NCBI RefSeq assembly: GCF_014489415.1 | Contig: NZ_CP060822.1 | Coordinates: forward strand, 1,374,311 to 1,438,310 | DNA from: Cylindrospermopsis curvispora GIHE-G1 | Lineage (GTDB): Bacteria; Cyanobacteriota; Cyanobacteriia; Cyanobacteriales; Nostocaceae | DNA length: 64,000 bases | Direction of reading: 5' to 3' | Shown: one piece after another, positions 18,454 to 29,689 of the stretch | Layout: each line of letters starts with the position of its first letter | Numbering within the stretch: the stretch's first letter is position 1 | The notes under the pieces: generated by a model | What the model was told of the DNA's origin: nothing | The model's input: the letters and a program-made list of their open reading frames with translations, nothing else | The model's database searches: none | Translations under genes and position numbers: made by a program

Positions 18454-21400
18454 TACATAGAGTTCGTGGAATATTAGGAGGGGTAAAAAATGCGATCGCC
18501 TTTATGAATGGGGTTGTCGATCCGAATATCAAATATTGATGGTTGAAAGAAGACCTTATATGGGCACACATATTCCTATGATGAAAATATATCATTGTCA
18601 AGTCAAGTAGTCAACCCCCCAATGGAAAATTTTCTGGCGCGTAATACATAGAGTTCGTGGAATATTAGGAGGGGTAAAAAATGCGATCGCTCTTATGAAT
18701 GGAGTTGTCGATCCGAATATCAAATATTGGTGGTTGAAAAAAGACCTTATATGGGCACACAGATTCCCATGATGAAAATATATCATTGTCAAGTCAAGTA
18801 GTCAACCCCCCAATGGAAAATTTTCTGGCGCGTAATACATAGGGTTCGTGGAATATTAGGAGGGGTAAAAAATGCGATCGCTCTTATGAATGGAGTTGTC
18901 GATCCGAATATCAAATATTGGTGGTTGAAAAAAGACCTTATATGGGCACACAGATTCCCATGATGAAAATATATCATTGTCAAGTCAAGTAGTCAACCCC
19001 CCAATGGAAAATTTTCTGGCGCGTAATACATAGGGTTGATGGAATATTCGGAGGGGGGACTAAAAAATGCGATCGCCTTTATGAATGAGGTTGTCTATCC
19101 GAATATCAAATATTGGTGGTTGAAAAAAGACCTTATATGGGCACACAGATTCCCATGATGAAAATATATCATTGTCAAGTCAAGCAGTCAACCCCCCAAT
19201 GGAAAATTTTCTGGCGCGTAATACATAGGGTTCGTGGAATATTAGGAGCGGTAAAAAATGCGATCGCTCTTATGAATAGGGTTGTCGATCCGAATATCAA
19301 ATATTGATGGTTGAAAAAAGACCTTATATGGGCACACAGATTCCCATGATGAAAATATATCATTGTCAAGTCAAGTAGTCAACCCCCCAATGGAAAATTT
19401 TCTGGCGCGTAATACATAGAGTTCGTGGAATATTAGGAGGGGTAAAAAATGCGATCGCCTTTATGAATGAGGTTGTCTATCCGAATATCAAATATTGATG
19501 GTTGAAAAAAGACCTTATATGGGCACACAGATTCCCATGGTGAAAATATATCATTGTCAAGTCAAGTAGTCAACCCCCACAATGGAAAATTTTTGGCGCG
19601 TAATACATATATAAGGTTGGTGGAATATTTGAGGGGGGGTTAGAAAATGCGATCGCTCTTATGAATGGGGTTGTCTATCCGAATATCAAATATTGGTGGT
19701 TGAAAAAAGACCTTGTATGGGCACACAGATTTCCATGATGAAAATATATCATTGTCAAGTCAAGTAGTCAACCCCCCAATGAAAAATTTTCTGGCGCATA
19801 ATACAGGGTTGGTGGAATATTTGAGGGGAGGTTAGAAAATGCGATCGCTCTTATGAATGAGGTTGTCTATCCGAATATCAAATATTGGTGGTTGAAAAAA
19901 GACCTTATATGGGCAAACAGACTCCCATGATGAAAATATATCATTGTCAAGTCAAGTAGTCAACCCCCCAATGGAAAATTTTCTGGCGCGTAATACATAG
20001 GGTTCGTGGAATATTTGAGGGGAGGTTAAAAAATGCGATCGCCCTTATGAACTGGTTGTCTATCCGAATATCAAATACTGGTGGAATATTTGGAGGGGGG
20101 ACTAAAAAATGCGATCGCTCTTATGAACTGGTTGTCCATCCGGGAATATGAGATGTTGATGGAATATTCGGAGGGGGGATTAAAAAATGCGATCGCCTTT
20201 ATGAATGAGGTTGTCTATCCGAATATCAAATATTGGTGGTTGAAAAAAGACCTTATATGGGCGCACAGATTCCCACGATGAAAATATATCATTGTCAAGT
20301 CAAGTAGTCAACCCCCCAATGAAAAATTTTCTGGCGCATAATACAGGGTTGGTGGAATATTTGAGGGGAGGTTAGAAAATGCAATCGCTCTTATGAATGG
20401 GGTTGTCTATCCGAATATCAAATATTGGTGGTTGAAAAAAGACCTTGTATGGGCACACAGATTCCCACGATGAAAATATATCATTGTCAAGTCAAGTAGT
20501 CAACCCCCCAATGGAAAATTTTCTGGCGCGTAATACATATATAGGGTTGATGGAATATTCGGAGGGGGGACTAAAAAATGCGATCGCTCTTATGAATGGG
20601 GTTGTCGATCCGAATATCAAATATTGGTGGTTGAAAAAAGACCTTATATGGGCACACAGATTTCCATGATGAAAATATATCATTGTCAAGTCAAGTAGTC
20701 AACTCCCCAATGGAAAATTTTTGGCGCGTAATACATATATAGGTTTGGTGGAATATTTGAGGGGAGGTTAGAAAATGCGATCGCTCTTATGAATGAGGTT
20801 GTCTATCCGAATATCAAATATTGGTGGTTAAAAAAAGACCTTATATGGGCACACAGATTCCCACTATGAAAATATATCATTGTCAAGTCAACTAGTCAAC
20901 CCCCCAATGAAAAATTTTCTGGCGCGTAATACATATACAGGGTTGGTGGAATATTTGAGGGGAGGTTAGAAAATGCGATCGCTCTTATGAACGGGATTGT
21001 CTATCCGGGAATATGAGATGTTGGTGGAATATTCGGAGGGGGGACTAAAAAATGCGATCGCTCTTATGAACTGGTTGTCTATCCAGGAATATGAGATGTT
21101 GATGGAATATTCGGAGGGGGGATTAAAAAATGCGATCGCCTTTATGAATGGGGTTGTCTATCCGAATATCAAATATTGGTGGTTGAAAAAAGACCTTATA
21201 TGGGCACACAGATTCCCATGGTGAAAATATATCATTGTCAAGTCAAGTAGTCAACCCCCCAATGGAAAATTTTCTGGCGCGTAATACATAGGGTTCGTGG
21301 AATATTAGGAGGGGTAAAAAATGCGATCGCCTTTATGAATGGGGTTGTCTATCCGAATATCAAATATTAGTGGTTGAAAAAAGACCTTATATGGGCACAC

Positions 21401-23199
21401 AGGTTTCCATGATGAAAATATATCATTGTCAAGTCAAGTAGTCAACCCCCCAATGGAAAATTTTCTGGCGCGTAATACGTAGGGTTCGTGGAATATTCGG
21501 AGGGGTAAAAAATGCGATCGCCTTTATGAATGGGGTTGTCTATCCGAATATCAAATATTGGTGGTTGAAAAAAGACCTTATATGGGCACACAGATTTCCA
21601 TGATGAAAATATATCATTGTCAAGTCAAGTAGTCAACCCCCCAATGGAAAATTTTCTGGCGCGTAATACGTAGGGTTCGTGGAATATTAGGAGGGGTAAA
21701 AAATGCGATCGCCTTTATGAACTGGTTGTCTATCCGAATATCAAATATTGGTGGTTAAAAAAAGACCTTATATGGGCACACAGATTCCCATTATGAAAAT
21801 ATATCATTGTCAAGTCAAGTAGTCAACTCCCCAATGGAAAATTTTTGGCGCGTAATACATATATAGGTTTGGTGGAATATTTGGAGGGGGGACTAAAAAA
21901 TGCGATCGCTCTTATGAATGAGGTTGTCTATCCGAATATCAAATATTGGTGGTTGAAAAAAGACCTTATATGGGCAAACAGACTCCCATGATGAAAATAT
22001 ATCATTGTCAAGTCAAGTAGTCAACCCCCCAATGGAAAATTTTCTGGCGCGTAATACATATATAGGGTTGATGGAATATTTGAGGGGAGGTTAAAAAATG
22101 CGATCGCCCTTATGAACTGGTTGTCTATCCGAATATCAAATACTGGTGGAATATTTGGAGGGGGGACTAAAAAATGCGATCGCTCTTATGAACTGGTTGT
22201 CCATCCGGGAATATGAGATGTTGATGGAATATTCGGAGGGGGGATTAAAAAGTGCGATCGCTCTTATGAATGAGGTTGTCTATCCGAATATCAAATATTG
22301 GTGGTTGAAAAAAGACCTTGTATGGGCACACAGATTCCCATGATGAAAATATATCATTGTCAAGTCAAGTAGTCAACCCCCCAATGGAAAATTTTCTGGC
22401 GCGTAATACATAGGGTTCGTGGAATATTAGGAGGGGTAAAAAATGCGATCGCCTTTATGAATGGGGTTGTCTATCCGAATATCAAATATTGGTGGTTGAA
22501 AAAAGACCTTATATGGGCACACAGATTCCCATCATGAAAATATATCATTGTCAAGTCAAGTAGTCAACCCCCCAATGGAAAATTTTCTGGCGCGTAATAC
22601 ATATATAGGTTTGGTGGAATATTAGGAGGGGTAAAAAATGCGATCGCCTTTATGAACTGGTTGTCTATCCGAATATCAAATATTGGTGGTTAAAAAAAGA
22701 CCTTATATGGGCACACAGATTCCCATTATGAAAATATATCATTGTCAAGTCAAGTAGTCAACCCCCCAATGGAAAATTTTCTGGCGCGTAATACATATTA
22801 GGGTTCGTGGAATATTCGGAGGTGGGGTTTAGAAAATGCGATCGCCTTTATGAATGAGGTTGTCTATCCGAATATCAAATATTGGTGGTTGAAAAAAGAC
22901 CTTGTATGGGCACACAGATTCCCAGTATTAAAATATATCATTGTCAAGTCAAGTAGTCAACCCCCCAATGAAAAATTTTCTGGCGCATAATACAGGGTTG
23001 GTGGAATATTTGAGGGGAGGTTAGAAAATGCAATCGCTCTTATGAATGGGGTTGTCTATCCGAATATCAAATATTGGTGGTTGAAAAAAGACCTTGTATG
23101 GGCACACAGATTCCCATTATGAAAATATATCATTGTCAAGTCAAGTAGTCAACCCCCCAATGGAAAATTTTCTGGCGCGTAATACATATATAGGGTTGA

Positions 23200-24050
23200 T
23201 GGAATATTCGGAGGGGGGACTAAAAAATGCGATCGCTCTTATGAATGGGGTTGTCTATCCGAATATCAAATATTGGTGGTTGAAAAAAGACCTTATATGG
23301 GCACACAGATTTCCATGATGAAAATATATCATTGTGAAGTCAAGTAGTCAACCCCCCCAATGGAAAATTTTTGGAGACTAATATATATGTAGGGTTGGTG
23401 GAATATTCGGAGGGGGGACTAAAAAATGCGATCGCTCTTATGAATGGGGTTGTCTATCCGAATATCAAATATTGGTGGTTGAAAAAAGACCTTGTATGGG
23501 CACACAGATTCCCATTATGAAAATATATCATTGTCAAGTCAAGTAGTCAACCCCCCAATGAAAAATTTTCTGGCGCATAATACAGGGTTGGTGGAATATT
23601 TGAGGGGAGGTTAGAAAATGCGATCGCTCTTATGAATGAGGTTGTCTATCCGAATATCAAATATTGGTGGTTGAAAAAAGACCTTGTATGGGCACACAGA
23701 TTCCCATCATGAAAATATATCATTGTCAAGTCAAGTAGTCAACCCCCCAATGAAAAATTTTCTGGCGCATAATACAGGGTTGGTGGAATATTTGGAGGGG
23801 GGACTAAAAAATGCGATCGCTCTTATGAACTGGTTGTCCATCCGGGAATATGAGATGTTGATGGAATATTCGGAGGGGGGATTAAAAAATGCGATCGCCC
23901 TTATGAACTGGTTGTCTATCCAGGAATATGAGATGTTGATGGAATATTCGGAGGGGGGATTAAAAAATGCGATCGCCCTTATGAACTGGTTGTCTATCCA
24001 GGAATATGAGATGTTAATGGAATATTTGAGGGGAGGTTAGAAAATGCGAT
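23200..24050. repeat. ~850-bp segmental duplication inside the array, copy A
   Basis: This block, including a rare GTGAAG variant of the box and three consecutive short modules, recurs at an offset of 1878 bp (25078-25928) with no difference that I could find by eye. Such exact reuse shows recent block duplication within the array. Confidence 0.75.
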
Positions 24051-25077
24051 CGCTCTTATGAATGGGGTTGTCTATCCGAATATCAAATATTGGTGGTTGA
24101 AAAAAGACCTTATATGGGCACACAGATTCCTATGATGAAAATATATCATTGTCAAGTCAAGTAGTCAACCCCCACAATGGAAAATTTTTGGCGCGTAATA
24201 CATATATAAGGTTGGTGGAATATTTGAGGGGGGGTTAGAAAATGCGATCGCTCTTATGAATGGAGTTGTCGATCCGAATATCAAATATTGGTGGTTGAAA
24301 AAAGACCTTATATGGGCGCACAGATTCCCATGATGAAAATATATCATTGTCAAGTCAAGTAGTCAACCCCCCAATGGAAAATTTTCTGGCGCGTAATACA
24401 TAGGGTTCGTGGAATATTAGGAGGGGTAAAAAATGCGATCGCCTTTATGAATGAGGTTGTCGATCCGAATATCAAATATTGGTGGTTGAAAAAAGACCTT
24501 ATATGGGCGCACAGATTCCCACGATGAAAATATATCATTGTCAAGTCAAGTAGTCAACTCCCCAATGGAAAATTTTTGGCGCGTAATACATATATAGGTT
24601 TGGTGGAATATTTGAGGGGAGGTTAGAAAATGCGATCGCTCTTATGAATGAGGTTGTCTATCCGAATATCAAATATTGGTGGTTAAAAAAAGACCTTATA
24701 TGGGCACACAGATTCCCACTATGAAAATATATCATTGTCAAGTCAACTAGTCAACCCCCCAATGAAAAATTTTCTGGCGCGTAATACATATACAGGGTTG
24801 GTGGAATATTTGAGGGGAGGTTAGAAAATGCGATCGCTCTTATGAACGGGATTGTCTATCCGGGAATATGAGATGTTGGTGGAATATTCGGAGGGGGGAC
24901 TAAAAAATGCGATCGCCTTTATGAACGGGGTTGTCGATCCGAATATCAAATATTGGTGATTGAAAAAAGACCTTATATGGGCACACAGATTTCGATTATG
25001 AAAATATATCATTGTCAAGTCAAGTAGTCAACTCCCCAATGGAAAATTTTTGGAGACTAATATATATGTAGGGTTGG

Positions 25078-25928
25078 TGGAATATTCGGAGGGGGGACTA
25101 AAAAATGCGATCGCTCTTATGAATGGGGTTGTCTATCCGAATATCAAATATTGGTGGTTGAAAAAAGACCTTATATGGGCACACAGATTTCCATGATGAA
25201 AATATATCATTGTGAAGTCAAGTAGTCAACCCCCCCAATGGAAAATTTTTGGAGACTAATATATATGTAGGGTTGGTGGAATATTCGGAGGGGGGACTAA
25301 AAAATGCGATCGCTCTTATGAATGGGGTTGTCTATCCGAATATCAAATATTGGTGGTTGAAAAAAGACCTTGTATGGGCACACAGATTCCCATTATGAAA
25401 ATATATCATTGTCAAGTCAAGTAGTCAACCCCCCAATGAAAAATTTTCTGGCGCATAATACAGGGTTGGTGGAATATTTGAGGGGAGGTTAGAAAATGCG
25501 ATCGCTCTTATGAATGAGGTTGTCTATCCGAATATCAAATATTGGTGGTTGAAAAAAGACCTTGTATGGGCACACAGATTCCCATCATGAAAATATATCA
25601 TTGTCAAGTCAAGTAGTCAACCCCCCAATGAAAAATTTTCTGGCGCATAATACAGGGTTGGTGGAATATTTGGAGGGGGGACTAAAAAATGCGATCGCTC
25701 TTATGAACTGGTTGTCCATCCGGGAATATGAGATGTTGATGGAATATTCGGAGGGGGGATTAAAAAATGCGATCGCCCTTATGAACTGGTTGTCTATCCA
25801 GGAATATGAGATGTTGATGGAATATTCGGAGGGGGGATTAAAAAATGCGATCGCCCTTATGAACTGGTTGTCTATCCAGGAATATGAGATGTTAATGGAA
25901 TATTTGAGGGGAGGTTAGAAAATGCGAT
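25078..25928. repeat. ~850-bp segmental duplication inside the array, copy B
   Basis: Second copy of the block at 23200-24050. After this copy the sequence diverges at the next HIP1 flank (CCTTTATGAACGG versus CTCTTATGAATGG), marking the duplication edge. A smaller block, about 20667-21060, likewise recurs at an offset of 3855 bp. Confidence 0.75.
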
Positions 25929-26127
25929 CGCCTTTATGAACGGGGTTGTCGATCCGAATATCAAATATTGGTGGTTGAAAAAAGACCTTATATGGGCACA
26001 CAGATATCCATGATGAAAATATATCATTGTCAAGTCAACTAGTCAACCCCCCAATGGAAAATTTTTAGAGACTAATACATATACAGGGTTGGTGGAATAT
26101 TTGAGGGGAGGTGAAAAGACCACATTA

Positions 26128-26243
26128 AGTAGGGAGGCGCAATTATTTGTAGGATGGGTCGGGTAACGAGACCCATGGGGGCGTTGGGTTTCATACTTCA
26201 ACCCAACCTACGTTCATCTAAGATTTAATTCCACCCACCCACT
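26128..26243. mobile_element. ~117-bp TA-flanked miniature element, copy left of the oxidase operon
   Basis: Ends AGTAGGGAGG and (inward from the right) AGTGGGTGGG form imperfect inverted repeats, with TA on both sides (26126-26127, 26244-26245). The interior has a hairpin GTTGGGTT/AACCCAAC. A second copy lies in opposite orientation at 31118-31235, so the pair flanks the oxidase operon. Confidence 0.65.
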
Positions 26244-26273
26244 TAGATAGCGTCGAGGAGGAATAATAATGGC

Positions 26274-26864
26274 TTAATGCCAAACGTAGATAAGTACAAA
26301 TAGAATAATCCAAATAACATCCACAAAGTGCCAAAACAAAGAGGTTGAGTTTACCCCAAAGTGACCATTATCATAATTACCGGGAAGAAAAGAGCGCATG
26401 AGAATTATCAACTGCAATAGAATACCTGTGAGAACGTGTAAACCGTGAAATCCCGTTAATAAATAAAACATGCCACCGAATGTACCGGAAGTAAAGCCAA
26501 ATTCTAGTTGACTCCACTCCACATATTGACCATATAAGAAATAGGTACCCATAGCCATTGTGGCTAATAAGTATAATCGAAATCCAGCTAAATCATGTTT
26601 TTGTAAACGTCTTTCAGCCAAATAAATTACAAAACTACTAGAAACCAGAATTATTGTGTTAATTGTGGGAGTTACTATTTCCAGTCCTTCTACCCCATCA
26701 GGAAGCCAATTGGAATTGGTAGTTTTATAGACGATATAACCAGCAAAAAAACTCAGAAATATGACACTTTCCGATAGTAGAAAAACAATAAAACCAAACA
26801 TTTTACTGCCTTCTTCATCATGACCATGTTGAGATTGAATAGGATTGTTGAGCGAGCTTTCCAT
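26274..26864 (-). CDS. ctaE: Heme-copper oxidase subunit III
   Basis: A 196-residue membrane protein with five hydrophobic segments and the family sequences KMFGFIVFLLSESVIF near the N-terminus, GTYFLYGQYVEW in the middle and the C-terminal LFWHFVDVIWIILFVLIYVW. The N-terminal tail is rich in His, Gln and Asp, as is common. It is the last gene of the oxidase operon, 87 bp after subunit I, and its stop is about 30 bp from the left miniature element. Because subunit II lacks CuA, this complex is probably a quinol oxidase. Confidence 0.93.
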   Translation of the reverse strand: MESSLNNPIQSQHGHDEEGSKMFGFIVFLLSESVIFLSFFAGYIVYKTTNSNWLPDGVEGLEIVTPTINTIILVSSSFVIYLAERRLQKHDLAGFRLYLLATMAMGTYFLYGQYVEWSQLEFGFTSGTFGGMFYLLTGFHGLHVLTGILLQLIILMRSFLPGNYDNGHFGVNSTSLFWHFVDVIWIILFVLIYVWH

Positions 26865-26951
26865 GATAGTTCTCCTTAGATAATGATAATGGAAATAGTT
26901 TTTTTCAAGAAAAGAAAGAGGCGTTTTCGCCCCTTCTAGGTGAGGTAATAT

Positions 26952-28619
26952 TTACTCAACCATGCTAGAATTCTCCAGATTAGCAGTTAATGGTTCCGAC
27001 TTACCATAACCGTATGGTTCACTAATAATGATAGGAATTTCTTCAAAATTTTCTACCGATGGAGGTGAAGAAATTAGCCATTCTAAACCTATAGCTCGCC
27101 AGGGATTAGGTGGAGCTTTCTCACCGTCTAACCAAGAAACTAAAATGTTGAAAATAAATGGTAAAGTGGACATTCCTAACAGAAATGCTCCCAGACTAGC
27201 CAAAATATTCCAAAATGTGTACTCTGGTGCGTAGGAAGCAACTCTTCTTAACATCCCCTGCAAACCCAGAGGATGCATAGGTAAAAAGTTTAAATTTGTG
27301 CCAATAAATGCCAACCAAAAATGCACCCTTCCCCAACCCTCATTAAACATTCTTCCAGTCATTTTGGGGAACCAATGATAAATAGCAGCATACATTCCCA
27401 TGGTTACTGTTCCATAGAGTACATAATGGAAATGTCCCACTACAAAATAGGTATTATTCACATGAACATCGATGGGAACGGAGGAGAGCATAATCCCGGT
27501 AATTCCAGCAAAAACAAACATGATTAAACCACCCAGCGCAAACAACATAGGAGTGGTTAATTTAATTTTGCCTCCCCAAATCGTTCCCACCCAAGCAAAT
27601 ACCTTAATTCCCGTAGGAACGGAGACAAACATAGTAGTCAGCATGAATAATAACCGCATCCAACCAGGAGTTCCACTCACATACATGTGGTGTACCCAAA
27701 CAATAGCGCTGACTACCGCAATCAACATGGAAGAAATAGCTACTACCTTATATCCAAATAATGGCTTGCGGGAATAAACTGGAAAGATTTCTGAGAAAAT
27801 GCCAAATATTGGGAGAATAATCACATAAACTGCAGGATGGGAGTAAAACCAGAAATAATGTTGAAACATGACTGGATTACCACCATTAATAGGATTAAAA
27901 AATCCCGTTCCCACTGTTAAATCAAACAATAACATTACTGCTCCAGCTGTTAAAGCAGGGAGTCCAAATAATTGAATAATTTGAGCACTAAAAACTGCCC
28001 AAACAAACAAAGGCATTTTAAAAAACCCCATTCCTGGGGCACGCATTTTGACAATGGTGGTGACAAAGTTCACTGCGCCCATAATTGAGGAAACACCAGA
28101 AATAGCTACAGCTAATAACCAAAGAACTTGACCATTAATTAAGTTCCCAGTAGGATTTTGTAAACTGACTGGGGGATAAGCCCACCAACCAGCTTGAGCA
28201 GGTCCACCGGGAACTGCAAAGCTGGACATGAGTAAAATTCCCACCACAGGAACCATCCAGAAAGCAGCTGCATTTAGACGGGGAAATGCCATATCCCTCG
28301 CACCAATCATGATGGGTACGAGATAGTTTGCTAGACCTACAAGGGAGGGAAATGTCCATAGGAACAGCATCACTGTTCCGTGCATGGTAAACATCCCATT
28401 ATAAACCGTGCGATCTATTAAATCAGATTCGGGAGTAACTAGTTCTCCCCGCAAAATCATGGCGAAAATTCCACCTACAAGAAAGAAAATAAAGGAGGTT
28501 ACTAGATATTGAATACCTATGACTTTATGGTCTGTACTAAAGGTGAAATATGTTTTCCAGTGAGTTGGTGTTGGGTGGTGATTTGATTCACTACCAAAAT
28601 TAAGTGATATGTTAGTCAT
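26952..28619 (-). CDS. ctaD: Heme-copper oxidase subunit I
   Basis: The catalytic subunit, 555 residues and about twelve helices, reducing oxygen at a heme/CuB centre while pumping protons. A heme ligand is His80 in FTMHGTVM; CuB ligands are in WFYSHPAVYV (His plus cross-linked Tyr) and VHHMYVSG; the second heme ligands are in VVGHFHYVLYG. The helix-VI glutamate of type A1 enzymes is replaced in YSHPAV, which is the signature of A2-type heme-copper oxidases. All metal ligands are intact, so the enzyme should be active. Operon position: 42 bp after subunit II and 87 bp before subunit III. Confidence 0.96.
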   Translation of the reverse strand: MTNISLNFGSESNHHPTPTHWKTYFTFSTDHKVIGIQYLVTSFIFFLVGGIFAMILRGELVTPESDLIDRTVYNGMFTMHGTVMLFLWTFPSLVGLANYLVPIMIGARDMAFPRLNAAAFWMVPVVGILLMSSFAVPGGPAQAGWWAYPPVSLQNPTGNLINGQVLWLLAVAISGVSSIMGAVNFVTTIVKMRAPGMGFFKMPLFVWAVFSAQIIQLFGLPALTAGAVMLLFDLTVGTGFFNPINGGNPVMFQHYFWFYSHPAVYVIILPIFGIFSEIFPVYSRKPLFGYKVVAISSMLIAVVSAIVWVHHMYVSGTPGWMRLLFMLTTMFVSVPTGIKVFAWVGTIWGGKIKLTTPMLFALGGLIMFVFAGITGIMLSSVPIDVHVNNTYFVVGHFHYVLYGTVTMGMYAAIYHWFPKMTGRMFNEGWGRVHFWLAFIGTNLNFLPMHPLGLQGMLRRVASYAPEYTFWNILASLGAFLLGMSTLPFIFNILVSWLDGEKAPPNPWRAIGLEWLISSPPSVENFEEIPIIISEPYGYGKSEPLTANLENSSMVE

Positions 28620-28661
28620 GATTTTAGATGTTACATTTTACAGATTGGATATTAGCTGAAC

Positions 28662-29603
28662 TTAAAGATGACTATCACCCACAAAATTGACCACTGGAGG
28701 TGGAGCAGGTGGAACGGTTTTCCAACCCAGTTGGATATTTTGATTGTGGGTCTGAGCATATTCTGTAGCTGCTTGATTGGGAGCAGCAATGGGACTTTGA
28801 CTAGCTGCTTTCTTTAACCAGTTTTCATAATCTTCTGGTGCTTGGACTATTACTTTTGCTTCCATAGTCGCAAAGTAAGTACCACTATATTGGGAGTCGG
28901 TAAGACTATATTTGCCAATGAGAGTTGGGGTAAATTCAAAGTCTATAGTTTTACCCGGGACAATGTCTTGTTTAAGTCGAAACGCTGGAATGTAAAAACC
29001 ATGGAGTACATCTTCTGATTGTAGTGCTAAATGTACACGTTGATTACTGGGTAAATGTAATTCTGTACTGGTAATCCCCTGTTGAGGATAGCTAAATATC
29101 CAGGCCCATTGTTTAGCAACTACATCTATTCTTTCTAAAGGTTCACCTAGACTTGTTGCTGTCGGTTCTTGCTCTTTTTTCCCCAAACTAAGTTGGATAG
29201 GAAGAGGATTATGTAAGTGCAATAAGTGATCAGGTCCTTGGATTCCTATGGTTTCATACACTTGATAACTATAGGTTGCTATCCATAGGACTAACATGAT
29301 GGGAATGGCAGTCCAAATAATTTCTAGGGTGATGTTTCCTTCAATATGTGGACCATCCGTAAAGTCATAGATTCTAGCTCTATGAAACAGGACAGAATAT
29401 AAAATAGCTGCTGTAACTCCTAGAAAAATAAAGGCTCCTATAGTTACTAAAAAACTGAATAGATTATCTATAAAATGTGACTCAGCTGCAGCTTGCGGTG
29501 GTAACCAAGAATAGGATTGTTTACCAATGAAGATGCTCAGGAAGGTGATGACCAATCCTACGGTCATCACGAGAAAAATATTCACAATTAACCGGGTATT
29601 CAT
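28662..29603 (-). CDS. ctaC: Heme-copper oxidase subunit II lacking the CuA site (quinol-oxidase type)
   Basis: A 313-residue subunit with two N-terminal membrane helices (about 5-26 and 50-73, with more hydrophobic residues at 93-111) and a cupredoxin domain outside the membrane. A normal cytochrome c oxidase has C-x-E-x-C-x3-H-x2-M. Here the same positions read Asp236, Gln238, Ser240, Phe244 and Met247: both cysteines, the glutamate and the histidine are lost while His201 (LHGFYIPAFR) and Met247 remain. A CuA centre therefore cannot form. Known relatives are the cyanobacterial alternative respiratory terminal oxidase and the cox3 operon of Anabaena, thought to take electrons from quinol and, in Anabaena, used in heterocysts. 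The heterocyst role here is inference. Confidence 0.94.
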   Translation of the reverse strand: MNTRLIVNIFLVMTVGLVITFLSIFIGKQSYSWLPPQAAAESHFIDNLFSFLVTIGAFIFLGVTAAILYSVLFHRARIYDFTDGPHIEGNITLEIIWTAIPIMLVLWIATYSYQVYETIGIQGPDHLLHLHNPLPIQLSLGKKEQEPTATSLGEPLERIDVVAKQWAWIFSYPQQGITSTELHLPSNQRVHLALQSEDVLHGFYIPAFRLKQDIVPGKTIDFEFTPTLIGKYSLTDSQYSGTYFATMEAKVIVQAPEDYENWLKKAASQSPIAAPNQAATEYAQTHNQNIQLGWKTVPPAPPPVVNFVGDSHL

Positions 29604-29689
29604 AGTTATGTCTGGGTGAATTTGCTAAGAGAAAATGGGCAAGTACATGGGGAATCAGAATGGGAGTTAATTAGTATTTTGCTACTTAA

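Larger units (their letters stand above)
17434..26112. repeat. Tandem array of promoter-bearing HIP1 modules, ~8.7 kb
   Basis: The region between hypF and the oxidase operon is one tandem array. By eye it has about 38 long modules spaced mostly 190-197 bp apart and about 13 short modules of 74-78 bp. A module reads GTGGAATATT, a G-rich patch, AAAATGCGATCGC (HIP1), TTATGAA, then in long modules only: CCGAATATCAAATATT, GACCTTATATGGGC, AAAATATATCATTG, a TCAAG-rich box and GGAAAATTTTCTGGCGCG. I counted about 49 intact HIP1 octamers. The part around AATATATCATTGTCAAG is the most constant. Short frames open across some modules but no frame is kept through the array, so I regard it as non-coding. 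The array contains two copies of a 124-bp miniature element and at least two large internal duplications. Confidence 0.95.

Noticed and set aside
17434-26112. Many 60-118 codon open frames in the HIP1 array (both strands)
   Set aside because: They are the same short frames repeated with the modules, end at different points, lack ribosome sites of consistent spacing, and no frame is kept across the array.
17434-26112. CRISPR array
   Set aside because: Modules are 78-197 bp and directly adjacent; there are no short repeats with unique spacers, and no cas genes.
28860-28905. Loss of CuA as a sequencing error
   Set aside because: Four separate ligand codons are changed while the frame and the flanking conserved residues are intact, and this matches known quinol-oxidase type subunits.
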